Counted from the first letter of the stretch, positions 9,291 to 19,305 are shown. The stretch: 64,000 nucleotides of DNA from Paenibacillus radicis (ex Xue et al. 2023) (GCF_024722015.1 NZ_JANQBD010000009.1:186001-250000); one strand, 5' to 3'. Program-made: numbers and translations. Notes: generated by a model from the sequence alone, not told the origin.

Positions 9291-10052
9291 ATGATTGATA
9301 TTCATTCACATCTTCTCCCCGGCATTGATGACGGCGCGTCTGATCTGGATGAGACGATTCGTATGGCTAAAATGGCTGTAGAGGAGGGAATTCATACAAT
9401 AATTTGTACGCCACATCATGCGAATGGCCAATATATGAATCCTGGCGATGGTGTTAATGGATTGGTAAAAGAGGTTCAAATTGTCCTTCAAGAGAACAAT
9501 ATTCCTCTTACGATTTATCCAGGGCAAGAGATTCGTATCAATTTGGATTTTATAGACTCTTATAACGCGAAAGATATCATCTCATTGCATGAATCTAATT
9601 ACATATTAGTAGAATTCCCATCCAGAGACATACCTAAGTATACCGAGGAATTGTTCCATGAACTACGTGTTCTGGGAATGACTCCTATCATTGCACATCC
9701 GGAAAGAAATGCAGAGATTGCTTCCGATCCGTCCAAGCTCGTTCGGTTAATTCAGTTGGGGGCGCTTGCTCAGGTGACCAGCCATTCCATTAATGGGCTG
9801 TTTGGCGCCAAAATCCAGAAATTAGCCATAAATATGTGCAAGCAGCAGCTGGTTCATTTTATATCATCAGACGCTCACAATTCGACAAAACGTGCTTTTG
9901 GATTACAAGCAGCTTATTTCAGCATTAACTCTCAGATCGGAAAGCAGCAAGTAGCCTACTATCAGATGAATGCAGAAAAGCTGGTTCGCAATGAGAGAGT
10001 AGAAACGGTAGTGCCTATTTGGAAGCGGCCCAAGAAATGGTGGTTCTTTTAA
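9291..10052 (+). CDS. ywqE: Tyrosine-protein phosphatase, CpsB/YwqE type (PHP domain)
   Basis: A 253-residue metal-dependent PHP phosphatase that dephosphorylates the bacterial tyrosine kinase of capsule systems. Metal-binding motifs are visible: the N-terminal DIHSHLLPGIDDGA, CTPHH near residue 40, HPER in the middle and SSDAHN near residue 200. AAAGGAGCAG lies before the ATG. In most capsule loci this gene is directly beside the kinase; here an SLH protein gene and the Wzz-like gene lie between (kinase at 13563). It opens the polysaccharide locus. Confidence 0.93.
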   Translation: MIDIHSHLLPGIDDGASDLDETIRMAKMAVEEGIHTIICTPHHANGQYMNPGDGVNGLVKEVQIVLQENNIPLTIYPGQEIRINLDFIDSYNAKDIISLHESNYILVEFPSRDIPKYTEELFHELRVLGMTPIIAHPERNAEIASDPSKLVRLIQLGALAQVTSHSINGLFGAKIQKLAINMCKQQLVHFISSDAHNSTKRAFGLQAAYFSINSQIGKQQVAYYQMNAEKLVRNERVETVVPIWKRPKKWWFF

Positions 10053-10294
10053 AATTTGGCTGGGATATAAAGAAAATTTTGCTATATTTTTTCCATATTT
10101 AATGGTATATTTTTGTCGAATCTATTAAAATGCTTGTAAACTTGATTCGACAGAATCTGTTATATTATGTTATATTTTAAAAGTTACTAAATTATGGGTA
10201 TTTTTACATTGCGGATAATTGTTGGATATGTCTTGAAAATCAGTCTAGCAATGTAGATGCTTAGTATAATAAAAGTGAGAGAGGAATGACATTT

Positions 10295-12709
10295 ATGAAG
10301 AAAAAGGTAATGGCGTCAACCTTATCAGCTAGTTTGGTTATTGGTTCTATTATGGGTTTACCGCTTAGCAGCTCTGGGGTTTTGGAGAAGGTTGGTATAA
10401 GCAAGGCTTATGCGGCTACTCCAGGCTTAGAGAATATTACGAATGAATTAGTCAACATACATAGCTTCTTGTGGAGCGAAGATGAAAAAGCTCCGATTCG
10501 CGCTGTACGCGATAATTTAGCTGGGTTGACTGATGTTAGTCTTGTGTCGGAAATTACGGATGCGATTGATGTTAAAATAGGTTCTAACACGAATACATAC
10601 GATAAACTAACACATGCAAATATTTTGAAGCTCTTCAGCAGCTTGGGCTTGTTCTTCAATACTTCCAGTACTGAACTGACGAATGCATTGAACGATCCTG
10701 AAATTCGCGCGATTCTTGGCCAACTGGCTCAATTGTCCGGAACTACTCTGGATGCATTGAGCGTACAGGATGCGGCAGACTTTGCACTAGCAGTTAATGC
10801 AGCTATATCCGCACAGCTTGGTGCCAAAAGTTTTGTGGAGCTAGGTCTAATCGCCACTAGTCAGCAGTTGATGAAGGAAGAAATTAAGACAGCCATCACA
10901 ACCGTAGTTGCTGGAAATAATAAGTTGAGCGTCGTTTTCCGTAACTTGGATATTCAAGCAGGGGATGTTTCAGCAGTTGCCAGCAAAATCATGGACGTAG
11001 CAGATGATGCGCAGCGCTCAGGAACAACGATGATAGCCCTTGCACTTCTTCGCTCAAAAGTAGTTGTTGCACAAACTGGGGAGTATCCTTCAAATTCCAG
11101 ATCACAAGCTTATACAGTTACTGTTTTAGGTAAAACAATGCCGGATGTTCTAACACTAATTACTGATGTCTCAACTGGTACAGTTAAATACGAATCCGGT
11201 AGAATTGTTCTTAGCATGACTGCCAATGGTACACAAACCGGGCAAATTACTGGTACAATCAACGCTCCTACAACTCGCCTGGATGGGAAGCTGTTGTTCA
11301 AGAAGAATGTATCCTTAAGTTATTTTGTAAGTAATAGTGGTGGTAGTAGTAATAATAGTGGCAGTTCGCCTAATGGTGGAGGGCCTGCTCCTAGTACAGG
11401 ATCGGGATCTGAAGGAAATAAAGCTATCAGTGATTTGAAAAGTGCTATAGAAAATGCAACCGGAGCTGCTAAGGATCAATTGCTGCAGCAAGCTAAGGCT
11501 GCTACAGAAGATGCTATCTCCAAGATTGCCAAAATTGACGTGTCCTCTGTTGTAACAGTGGCGGACGATAAGGCTATTGCCAAGTTGGATGTAACTGCTT
11601 TGGTGAAGCAGATCAGTGATATCAATGCAGAAGTGAAGAAGCTGACCGATGCCTTGAAAGAGCTTGATCCTAACGCGCCAAAAGCAAAAGTCGAATTGTC
11701 CTTTGATTTCGGTTCGATAAGTGCGAGTAAGATAGAGCTGCCAGTAGCCAAGGAAATTCTGGATGCTGCTAAATCTAACGGTGCGGATAGAATTGGCTTG
11801 AAGTTCAATGGTCTGACTGTATCGTTAGCGCCAAGTGCATTTACAGCAACAACTTCACTGAATATAGAGAAGAAGGCTGTGACTGAGGCAACTGATGTTA
11901 CGAAGTTGCCTGTAGCATCCGATGTGTATGAAATTAACTTTACTTCAAACGGTGCACCATTGAATAATCTCTCAGTACCTGTAGAGCTGAGCCTTCCTGT
12001 TGGAGATGTTTCGAAGTTTGATGTAGAGAAGCTTACACTAGCCAAAATTATTGACGGTAAACTGCAAATCTTCGTTGGTAAATATAACGCTAAGGATAAT
12101 CAGCTTCAGGCTAAACGCAGCAGCTTCTCGACCTACACAGTTGTAGAAAACAATGTTGTATTTAACGACACAGCATCGGTTAAAGAATGGGCAGGACGCC
12201 AAATTGAAGTAGCGGCTGCTAAAGGAATTTTGGAAGGACGAGCTGCAGGTGAATTTGTACCAAACGGAACTGTAACTCGTGCAGAATTCGCTAAGCTTAT
12301 CGTGAACACATTTGGCTTGGAGAACCCAACTGCAACCGAAAGCTTTGATGATGTGAATGATTCCGATTGGTTCAAGCCTTATGTTGCGGCAGCTGTGAAG
12401 AGCGGATTGGTTAATGGCCGTACCGATACGAAGTTTGACCCGAATGGAAAGATAACTCGTGCAGAAATGGCAACGATCGCTGCGCGTGCTCTAACAAGTG
12501 TTAATCAATTAAATCCAGTGAGTGATGTGAACGGAGCATTAAAAGGCTTTAGCGATGCAAGCTCCATTAATGAATCATTGAAAGCGGGAGTTGCACTTTC
12601 GGCAGCACAAGGAATTATCGTTGGTGAAGCGGATGGTACGTTCAACCCTAACTCCGATTCCACTCGTGCTCAGGCAGCTGTAATCATCTATCGTCTACTC
12701 AATAAATAA
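10295..12709 (+). CDS. Secreted surface protein with three S-layer homology (SLH) domains
   Basis: An 804-residue exported protein. The signal peptide (KKKVMASTLSASLVIGSIMG) ends at AYA-A, about residue 40. A helical N-terminal region reaches about residue 345 and is followed by a Ser/Gly/Asn linker (about 345-378). A middle region follows, and three SLH domains occupy about 622-680, 682-740 and 751-804, each with the T-R-A-E/Q motif. SLH domains hold proteins on pyruvylated secondary cell-wall polymer. ATG 10286 is too close to the AGAGAGG ribosome site, so ATG 10295 is preferred. Its place between the phosphatase and the Wzz gene suggests a link between surface layer and polysaccharide. The N-terminal function is unknown. 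Confidence 0.93.
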   Translation: MKKKVMASTLSASLVIGSIMGLPLSSSGVLEKVGISKAYAATPGLENITNELVNIHSFLWSEDEKAPIRAVRDNLAGLTDVSLVSEITDAIDVKIGSNTNTYDKLTHANILKLFSSLGLFFNTSSTELTNALNDPEIRAILGQLAQLSGTTLDALSVQDAADFALAVNAAISAQLGAKSFVELGLIATSQQLMKEEIKTAITTVVAGNNKLSVVFRNLDIQAGDVSAVASKIMDVADDAQRSGTTMIALALLRSKVVVAQTGEYPSNSRSQAYTVTVLGKTMPDVLTLITDVSTGTVKYESGRIVLSMTANGTQTGQITGTINAPTTRLDGKLLFKKNVSLSYFVSNSGGSSNNSGSSPNGGGPAPSTGSGSEGNKAISDLKSAIENATGAAKDQLLQQAKAATEDAISKIAKIDVSSVVTVADDKAIAKLDVTALVKQISDINAEVKKLTDALKELDPNAPKAKVELSFDFGSISASKIELPVAKEILDAAKSNGADRIGLKFNGLTVSLAPSAFTATTSLNIEKKAVTEATDVTKLPVASDVYEINFTSNGAPLNNLSVPVELSLPVGDVSKFDVEKLTLAKIIDGKLQIFVGKYNAKDNQLQAKRSSFSTYTVVENNVVFNDTASVKEWAGRQIEVAAAKGILEGRAAGEFVPNGTVTRAEFAKLIVNTFGLENPTATESFDDVNDSDWFKPYVAAAVKSGLVNGRTDTKFDPNGKITRAEMATIAARALTSVNQLNPVSDVNGALKGFSDASSINESLKAGVALSAAQGIIVGEADGTFNPNSDSTRAQAAVIIYRLLNK

Positions 12710-12726
12710 AAAAATATTAAACATAA

Positions 12727-12752
12727 GATACCTCCTCTTCTGAATAAACAAA
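12727..12752 (+). terminator. Possible terminator after the SLH gene
   Basis: A stem ATACCTCCTCTT / AAGGGGGGGTAT (several G-U pairs) with a loop of about 12 bases. The following bases are only mildly T-rich, so termination may be partial. Confidence 0.4.
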
Positions 12753-12820
12753 AGGGGGGGTATGCTTCTTGTTTACAAGATGTATTCTGAATATTTGTCA
12801 CGATTGAATGGAGGATAATA

Positions 12821-13582
12821 ATGGAACTGGATCTGAGAGACTATATTCGGATCATCAGGAAAAGGATCTGGCTAGTTATCATATTTGTACTGGTAGCAAC
12901 CTTATCTACAGGAGTTGTCAGCTTCTTCTTTTTGACACCTGTCTATGAGGCTTCGACAAAGTTAATAGTAAATAAATCGAATGAACGCCAAGGGATGGAG
13001 CAAGTAGACATTAATTCTATCAACTTAAATCTGCGTTTAATAGATACATACAAAGAAGTTATTAAGACACCCCGAATTATGGATAAGGTGGAGAAAGATT
13101 ACCCGCAGTTTGGGCTTACGGCAAGGGAATTGATCCGCAAGGTACAAGTAAGCTCGGTGAATAACACACAGGTAATGACACTAGCCGTTCAAGATCCTTC
13201 GTATGAAAAGGCGGCGAGTATTGTTAATGCCGTTTCACGTGTATTTCAAAATGAGATCCCGTTAATTATGAAGGTAGACAACGTATCCTTGTTGAATGAA
13301 GCGGATGTTGAGGAACGAGCACTACCCGTAAAGCCGAACAAAATACTTAATATTGCAATCAGTTTCGTTGTGTCATTGATGCTTGCGGTTGGTATTGCCT
13401 TTCTGATTGAGTATCTGGACGACACGATTAAGACGGAAGAAGATATTACTAAAGTACTAGAGCTTCCGACTCTAGCTATGATTGCCCGAATTAAAGAAGA
13501 AGACCTGATTAATGAAAGATCATCCTCATCATTAACCAAACTACAGGCAGGTGAAGCATCTCGTGTTACTGTCAACGAATAG
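12821..13582 (+). CDS. ywqC: Wzz/YwqC-type polysaccharide chain-length and kinase modulator
   Basis: A 253-residue membrane protein with a Wzz domain. Two transmembrane segments are visible, at about residues 15-38 (IWLVIIFVLVATLSTGVVSF) and 178-198 (ILNIAISFVVSLMLAVGIAF). The proline motif P-V-K-P-N-K precedes the second segment, as is typical. In Firmicutes this protein is separate from the kinase and activates it through its cytosolic C-terminus, setting polymer length. The ATG has TGGAGGATAATA upstream. Its 3' end overlaps the start of the kinase gene. Confidence 0.94.
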   Translation: MELDLRDYIRIIRKRIWLVIIFVLVATLSTGVVSFFFLTPVYEASTKLIVNKSNERQGMEQVDINSINLNLRLIDTYKEVIKTPRIMDKVEKDYPQFGLTARELIRKVQVSSVNNTQVMTLAVQDPSYEKAASIVNAVSRVFQNEIPLIMKVDNVSLLNEADVEERALPVKPNKILNIAISFVVSLMLAVGIAFLIEYLDDTIKTEEDITKVLELPTLAMIARIKEEDLINERSSSSLTKLQAGEASRVTVNE

Positions 13583-14252
13583 CCGCCCACTTATAACTCA
13601 TGAGAACCCTAAATCACCCATATCAGAGGCTTATCGGACGCTCAGAACCAATATCCAGTTTTCGGCTATAGATGAAGAGCTCCGAGTTCTTATGGTTACC
13701 TCTGCAGGCCCCGGGGAAGGGAAATCTACTACCATCACCAATTTAGCCGTTGTCTACGCCCAGTCTGACAAGCGGGTAGTCCTCATAGATGCAGATTTGC
13801 GCAAGCCGACCATGCATCATACATTCAATTGTACAAACCGTTGGGGAATCACGAGTGTTCTTTCCGGACAAGCCAATCTGTCTGAGGTAGTTAGGACAAC
13901 AGCTATTCCTAACTTATCTATCATCACTTCAGGACCCATACCGCCTAACCCTTCTGAAATGCTAGCTTCTAAGAGAATGGTTGCTACCCTGGAGGAGCTT
14001 AAGGAACAATTTGACATTATATTAATTGATACACCACCAGCGTTAGCTGTTACAGATGCCCAAATCGTTGCTTCCAAATGCGATGGCGTTGTTCTGGTTA
14101 TGGACTCTGGTAAAGTAAAACGTGAGATGGCATTGAAAGCCAAAGCCAATTTAGAGTATGTAAAGGCAAGAATTCTTGGTGTCGTTCTTAACAATATGGA
14201 TCGCAAAAATGCGGAATCCTATTATTATTACTACTACGGAACCAAGGAGTAG
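13563..14252 (+). CDS. ywqD: Bacterial tyrosine kinase, CpsD/YwqD type
   Basis: A cytosolic BY-kinase of about 229 residues that autophosphorylates and controls polysaccharide assembly. It has Walker A GPGEGKST, Walker A' VVLIDADLRKP and Walker B IILIDTPPA. The C-terminal tyrosine cluster has six consecutive Tyr (S-Y-Y-Y-Y-Y-Y-G), the autophosphorylation site. GTG 13563 is preferred because AGGTGA lies 8 bases upstream; GTG 13551 in the same frame would add four residues. The gene starts inside the end of the Wzz-like gene, so the two are translationally coupled, as expected for a kinase and its activator. Confidence 0.94.
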   Translation: MLLSTNSRPLITHENPKSPISEAYRTLRTNIQFSAIDEELRVLMVTSAGPGEGKSTTITNLAVVYAQSDKRVVLIDADLRKPTMHHTFNCTNRWGITSVLSGQANLSEVVRTTAIPNLSIITSGPIPPNPSEMLASKRMVATLEELKEQFDIILIDTPPALAVTDAQIVASKCDGVVLVMDSGKVKREMALKAKANLEYVKARILGVVLNNMDRKNAESYYYYYYGTKE

Positions 14253-14277
14253 TTGAGGCTGATTACGGGGGATGGAT

Positions 14278-16101
14278 ATGAGTTACGAGAAGCGAATTTC
14301 GCTGTTAATATTTATGGATATGTTGATTGTTTGGATTAGTATATATACCTCTTATTTACTTCGTTTCGATGGCCATATCCATCCCAATTATGTAAATCAG
14401 ATATTATTGTACGGGATCATTTCAACATTAACCTGTATGATTAGTATGCGTTTTTTTAAGCTCTATAACCGGATATGGCAGTACGCAAGCATAGGTGAAA
14501 TGATAGCCATATTTAAAGCTGTAACCCTTGGTGTAGTGGTAGCTTATATAACCGTGTATGCTGTAACTTTTACTAGAGTTCCTATTGCTGTTGTTCTTCG
14601 GAATTACGAGACACTATTGTTGTGCATAGCTGGTTCCCGATTTGCGTGGAGAATAGTTAGGGATAGACTGTATATCGCAAAGGGGAAGCATCAACGGAAA
14701 ACCCTCATTTATGGAGCGGGTGACTGTGGGGCTCTTATTGCCAAAGAAATGCTCAATAATCACGATGCAGAGCTCCGTCCAATAGCGTTCATCGATGATG
14801 ATCCGAGTAAACACAAGCAGCGCATTATGAATCTGCCGGTAATCGGATCTAGATCGAGTATTGTTGAAGCAGTTGAGAAGCTAGAGATTGAAGAAATAAT
14901 TATTACCATACCGTCCCTTTCGAGGAAAGAAGCATCGGAAATTATTGACGTCTGCAAAATGACAAAGGCTAAGCTAAAAATGATACCAAGAATCAATGAT
15001 TTAATTGATGGAAAAGTAACGGTTAATGAAATAAGAGATGTGGATGTGGAGGATTTGCTTGGTCGGGACCAAGTGAAGCTAGATCTTGAGGGAATTGCCA
15101 CCTATGTTAAACATAAAACCGTTTTAATCACGGGTGCGGGCGGATCCATCGGTTCCGAATTATGTCGACAAATCGCGCCATTTCATCCAAAGCGGCTTCT
15201 GTTGCTAGGTCATGGCGAGAACAGTATATATACGATTGAGATGGAGATGAGAAGAACGTTTCCAGATCTGCAGTTAGAAACTATCATCGCTGATATTCAA
15301 GATACTGAACGGATAAATGAAGTATTTTCTACATACCGACCGGAGGTTGTTTTCCATGCAGCGGCTCATAAGCATGTTCCTCTAATGGAGCGTAATCCAG
15401 CCGAAGCGGTTAAGAATAATGTGTTCGGAACTAAGAATGTGGCTGAGGCAGCAGATCGATTCGGCAGTGAAAGATTCGTGCTAATTTCTTCCGATAAGGC
15501 AGTTAATCCAACAAGTATCATGGGCACAACCAAGCGGATAGCAGAAATGTTGATTCAATCCCTTGATAAAGCTAGTAGGACGAAATTCGTTGCTGTAAGA
15601 TTCGGAAATGTACTAGGAAGTCGCGGTAGCGTTATTCCACGCTTCAAGGAACAAATTGTCATGGGAGGGCCGGTCACGGTAACTCACCCAGACATGATTC
15701 GCTATTTCATGACAATTCCAGAAGCAGTGCAGTTAGTTGTTCAAGCGGGTGCATATGCAGAAGGTGGAGAGATATTTATCCTTGACATGGGTGCTCCAGT
15801 TAGAATACTTCAATTGGCTGAAGACTTGATTCGGTTCTCTGGTTTTGAACCTTACGAAGATATAGATATTGAATTTAGCGGAATTCGCCCTGGAGAGAAA
15901 ATGTTCGAAGAATTACTTACGAACGAAGAGGGATTGAGTTCTACCAAACATGATCGGATATTTATTGGTAAACCTGTGACAATAAATAGAACTGAATTAG
16001 AGTCTGAGATTAAGAAGTTAGAGAAGGTTTTGTCTGGGGATCAGAGTAAGTTAACAGAGGAATTAAAACATATCGTTCCTACATATTTGTATGTTTCATA
16101 A
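14278..16101 (+). CDS. capD: UDP-sugar 4,6-dehydratase, membrane type (CapD/WbpM/PglF-like)
   Basis: A protein of 607 residues, or 609 if ATG 14272 is used; the GGGGG ribosome site fits ATG 14278 better. The first 140 residues hold four to five membrane helices. A CoA-binding-like Rossmann domain (about 145-270, YGAGDCG) follows, then an SDR domain (about 280-580) starting TGAGGSIGSELCRQ. In the SDR active site the usual YxxxK reads MGTTK, the Met-for-Tyr change typical of long WbpM-like dehydratases. Such enzymes make UDP-4-keto-6-deoxy-GlcNAc, the precursor of QuiNAc, FucNAc or bacillosamine. It follows the kinase by a few bases and feeds the polymer pathway. Confidence 0.94.
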   Translation: MSYEKRISLLIFMDMLIVWISIYTSYLLRFDGHIHPNYVNQILLYGIISTLTCMISMRFFKLYNRIWQYASIGEMIAIFKAVTLGVVVAYITVYAVTFTRVPIAVVLRNYETLLLCIAGSRFAWRIVRDRLYIAKGKHQRKTLIYGAGDCGALIAKEMLNNHDAELRPIAFIDDDPSKHKQRIMNLPVIGSRSSIVEAVEKLEIEEIIITIPSLSRKEASEIIDVCKMTKAKLKMIPRINDLIDGKVTVNEIRDVDVEDLLGRDQVKLDLEGIATYVKHKTVLITGAGGSIGSELCRQIAPFHPKRLLLLGHGENSIYTIEMEMRRTFPDLQLETIIADIQDTERINEVFSTYRPEVVFHAAAHKHVPLMERNPAEAVKNNVFGTKNVAEAADRFGSERFVLISSDKAVNPTSIMGTTKRIAEMLIQSLDKASRTKFVAVRFGNVLGSRGSVIPRFKEQIVMGGPVTVTHPDMIRYFMTIPEAVQLVVQAGAYAEGGEIFILDMGAPVRILQLAEDLIRFSGFEPYEDIDIEFSGIRPGEKMFEELLTNEEGLSSTKHDRIFIGKPVTINRTELESEIKKLEKVLSGDQSKLTEELKHIVPTYLYVS

Positions 16102-16206
16102 GAGGAATAGATGGATCTTTAGAGTTATGCTTTTATCTAAGGCCCCTAAGGAAAGATTAATTAATCTCTTAATTATTCGTCAATTAAATCGGCAACATAT
16201 TCATAA

Positions 16207-16215
16207 TGGTATAAT
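16207..16215 (+). promoter_or_regulatory. Extended -10 promoter element before the AT-rich polysaccharide block
   Basis: TGGTATAAT gives TGn plus a perfect TATAAT, 30 bases before the acetyltransferase start. There is no good -35, which is common for extended -10 promoters. It suggests that the AT-rich block has its own transcription start. Confidence 0.5.
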
Positions 16216-16244
16216 ATAAATATTTTAAACAGGTGGAATATAAT

Positions 16245-16706
16245 ATGAACGCAATAAATTTTTATCGAATTGCTAACAGAATATATAGATTGGGGATTCC
16301 TGTCGTACCAAAATTAATTATGAATGTTGCTTTTATTCTATTTAACTGTTATATCCCACCTAGTGCAAATATTGAAGAAAAAGTCAGGTTAGGTTATGGT
16401 GGAATGGGAATTGTGATAAGTAGATTTTGCAAAATAGGAAGCGGGACTTTTATCTCACAACAAGTTACAATAGGCGGTGCTGGAAGTCCTAATAACAATG
16501 GCGCACCCACCATTGGTTCAAATGTATATATTGGGAGTGGTGCAAAGATTCTTGGCGGAGTAGTTATAGGTAATAATGCAGTTATCGGTTCAAACGCTGT
16601 TGTGGTAAAAGATGTTGAGTCCGATTGTGTTGTAGGGGGAGTTCCGGCTAAAGTGCTCAAACGGGGGATAAATATTGAATTGTATATGCCTAAAGGTGGC
16701 GAATAA
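16245..16706 (+). CDS. Serine O-acetyltransferase-like hexapeptide-repeat acyltransferase
   Basis: About 153 residues. The protein resembles the CysE/SAT branch of left-handed beta-helix acetyltransferases. It has imperfect hexapeptide repeats (IGSNVYIGSGAKILGGVVIG, NAVIGSNAVVVKDV) and the C-terminal GGVPAKVLKRG. In a polysaccharide locus such an enzyme most likely O- or N-acetylates a sugar rather than making cysteine. An in-frame GTG at 16233 is part of the AGGTGG ribosome site; ATG 16245 is the better start. It is the first gene of the very AT-rich block. Confidence 0.88.
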   Translation: MNAINFYRIANRIYRLGIPVVPKLIMNVAFILFNCYIPPSANIEEKVRLGYGGMGIVISRFCKIGSGTFISQQVTIGGAGSPNNNGAPTIGSNVYIGSGAKILGGVVIGNNAVIGSNAVVVKDVESDCVVGGVPAKVLKRGINIELYMPKGGE

Positions 16707-16712
16707 GAAATA

Positions 16713-18149
16713 ATGTTTGAAACTAGATTGCGGTTAAATATACTTTATTCTATTTCTTCTAAGTTAATAAGTTTTCCGCTTTCATTTTTTAGTTTTATAT
16801 TACTAGCAAGATATTTAGGAGAAACTGCACTAGGAGAATATAATTTTGCTTTTAGTTTGACTGTTATTTTCAAGATATTAATTGATTTGGGATTCTCAGG
16901 GCTTCTACCAAGAGAAATATCGATAAACAAAGAACATACAATGGAAATTCTAAAAAAGGTTACTTTAATTAAATGTATAACATCTTTTATATTTCTTATA
17001 TTATTTTATTTTTTTCTACTGTCGTTAGATTTAAATAAGGACTTATTTTTAATAAGTTATTTTTTCAGTATCTATACAATTACATTCTCACTTTCATCAA
17101 CAACTGATGCTATTCTCCATGGATTAGAAAAAATAAAAAGTTATTCAATAATTTCAGTTCTGTCAAGAATTGTTGAGTTCATATTAGTGCTTGTATTTAT
17201 ATGTTCAACTAAAAGTCTATATTTTATTTGTTTAAGTATGTGCATTGGTAATATACTTAGGTTTTTTCTATCATATATAGTTATTAAAAGGAGCGAGGCT
17301 TTTAAAGTTAGTTTAACTAAACAACCATCTCTTTCTAATAAACAATTAGTATCAGGTGCCTTACCATTTTTAATTGGAATGGGTTTGTTGGATTTCTACA
17401 ATAAAATTGATGTAATAATGCTTTCAAAAATAATGAACGTTGCAGAGGTTGGTTTTTATTCTGCTTCTTATAGAATTATAGAATTACCATTAATCATCCC
17501 CGGTGTAATAATGTCTGTGTTGTATCCTGCATTTTCTAAGTTGTATGTTGATGGTGATTTATTTGGGTTTATTAAGAAGAATGAATTGATTATCAAATTC
17601 TTAGTTGTAGTTGGTTTTTTTGCATTAAATGTCTTATTTTTTTTCAATGAAAAAATTATACTAATGTTATATGGTGAAAAATATATGCCCTCAATTAATA
17701 TACTAAAAGTATTATCTCCATATTTACTATTATCATTCCTAAACATTGCATATGGATATATATTCAAGGCCATAGGTAAAGAGAAGATATGGATGATAGT
17801 TAGTATTGGTTCATTAATATTGAATATTATTTTGAATTGGGTTTTTATTCATAGGTTTGGCACTATAGGTGCAGCTTATTCCACAATAATAGCAGAGTTT
17901 GTTGTAATAACTTTATATATTTATCTCTTGAGAAAAACTATTAAATTTAATAAGATCGCTGTAGTTATAGTATTAAATAGCCTACTTTTTGTTGTCAGCC
18001 TATTATTGGAACAATATTATGGAAATAAGTATTTGTGTCTATTGGTGATAAGTTATTACTTTATTTTAATTGTGTTAAAGAATCCAATATATCGTATAAA
18101 TTTTAATAGGATACTTAATTTGATAAGAAATCGGAGAGATAGTATTTGA
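16713..18149 (+). CDS. wzx: Polysaccharide flippase, Wzx type
   Basis: A 478-residue, very hydrophobic protein with about 12-14 transmembrane helices, typical of the MOP/oligosaccharide flippase family. The N-terminus (LISFPLSFFSFILLARYLGE) is the common Wzx start. Wzx moves undecaprenyl-linked repeat units across the membrane. The gene is AT-rich with A/T-ending codons, unlike the arg or sec genes in this window. Its stop overlaps the TTG start of the next glycosyltransferase. Confidence 0.9.
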   Translation: MFETRLRLNILYSISSKLISFPLSFFSFILLARYLGETALGEYNFAFSLTVIFKILIDLGFSGLLPREISINKEHTMEILKKVTLIKCITSFIFLILFYFFLLSLDLNKDLFLISYFFSIYTITFSLSSTTDAILHGLEKIKSYSIISVLSRIVEFILVLVFICSTKSLYFICLSMCIGNILRFFLSYIVIKRSEAFKVSLTKQPSLSNKQLVSGALPFLIGMGLLDFYNKIDVIMLSKIMNVAEVGFYSASYRIIELPLIIPGVIMSVLYPAFSKLYVDGDLFGFIKKNELIIKFLVVVGFFALNVLFFFNEKIILMLYGEKYMPSINILKVLSPYLLLSFLNIAYGYIFKAIGKEKIWMIVSIGSLILNIILNWVFIHRFGTIGAAYSTIIAEFVVITLYIYLLRKTIKFNKIAVVIVLNSLLFVVSLLLEQYYGNKYLCLLVISYYFILIVLKNPIYRINFNRILNLIRNRRDSI

Positions 18150-19285
18150 AGGTCTTGTTTATTTCACACTCAAATGTTATTAAAACATATCAGCATAAGA
18201 TATCTATAATATCTGAAAATGCTGATGTAGAGATACTATTGGTTGTTCCAAAAGAGTACAAAGAAAATTTGAATATTATAAGGGGAGAGGCACTGAATAA
18301 TAATTATAAATTCAAAGCCTTAAATGCTGTTTTCGGAAGATCAGGGCGGCAGCATTTTCATTTTTACCCAAAACTGTTTAATGTATTGCTCAAATTTAAG
18401 CCTGATATTATCCATTTAGAAGAAGAACCAAGGAGCCTTATAACAGCTCTCACCATTTTTTTGTCAAAAATTCTAAGATTAAAAGCTAAAGTAATCTTCT
18501 ATACTGCACTAAATATCAAAACTGATTGGAAAGAACGGTACAAGATAATAAATATAAGAAGACATGTTTACAGTATATGCCAATGGTACTCATTTAAACA
18601 TTCGGATATTGGAATTGCAATAACGGATGAAGCAGGAAAAGTACTACATGATATGGGATTTGCAAAACAGATTGAGGTTATATCTGAAAATTGCGGAGTG
18701 AATCTTGAGCAATATAAAAGAAAAAAAGAACGTAAGGACACAAAAATAACAAGGATAGGGTTTGTAGGACGTCTTGAGTATTTGAAGGGATTGCATATCT
18801 TATTAGAAGCAATTTCAAAATTGGAGATCCCATTCCAATTGACAATAATCGGGGGCGGAGACAAGGAAAAGTACATTAAAATAAGTAAAAAGTTAAATCT
18901 AGAAAAACATATAATTTGGAAAGACCACGTTCCACATGAAATGATGTGCGATGTATACGAAAATATAGATATTCTAGTTCTGCCTTCAATTACTACGAAA
19001 TATGTTAAGGAACAATTTGGTAGAGTGCTAGTTGAAGCTATGGCTTCAGGTGTGCCAGTTATAGGAAGTAATTCTGGTGGTATTCCTTATGTTATTGGAG
19101 ATGCTGGATTAATATTTGAGGAGAACAATGTTGATGAGTTAAAAGAATGTATTGAAATTATTTCTTTGAAGGAAGGAATGTGGGAAATTCTTTCAGAAAA
19201 AGGTTTTGCAAGAGTAAAAGATAACTTTACTAACTATTCAATCGCGCAAAAGCTATCCAAAATATACAAGGAGTTAACGGAATAA
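18146..19285 (+). CDS. Glycosyltransferase, GT4 family
   Basis: A 379-residue GT-B fold enzyme. The C-terminal domain contains the family signature EQFGRVLVEAMASGVPVIGS, with the E-x7-E donor-binding motif, and GFVGRLEYLKGLHILLEAI at the start of that domain. It starts with TTG 18146, overlapping the flippase stop (TTGA), with CGGAGAGA upstream. It is probably cytosolic, adding a sugar to the lipid-linked repeat unit. Donor and linkage cannot be read from the sequence. Confidence 0.92.
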   Translation: MKVLFISHSNVIKTYQHKISIISENADVEILLVVPKEYKENLNIIRGEALNNNYKFKALNAVFGRSGRQHFHFYPKLFNVLLKFKPDIIHLEEEPRSLITALTIFLSKILRLKAKVIFYTALNIKTDWKERYKIINIRRHVYSICQWYSFKHSDIGIAITDEAGKVLHDMGFAKQIEVISENCGVNLEQYKRKKERKDTKITRIGFVGRLEYLKGLHILLEAISKLEIPFQLTIIGGGDKEKYIKISKKLNLEKHIIWKDHVPHEMMCDVYENIDILVLPSITTKYVKEQFGRVLVEAMASGVPVIGSNSGGIPYVIGDAGLIFEENNVDELKECIEIISLKEGMWEILSEKGFARVKDNFTNYSIAQKLSKIYKELTE

Positions 19286-19305
19286 TTATAAAAGGGAGCA
19301 GTTAC

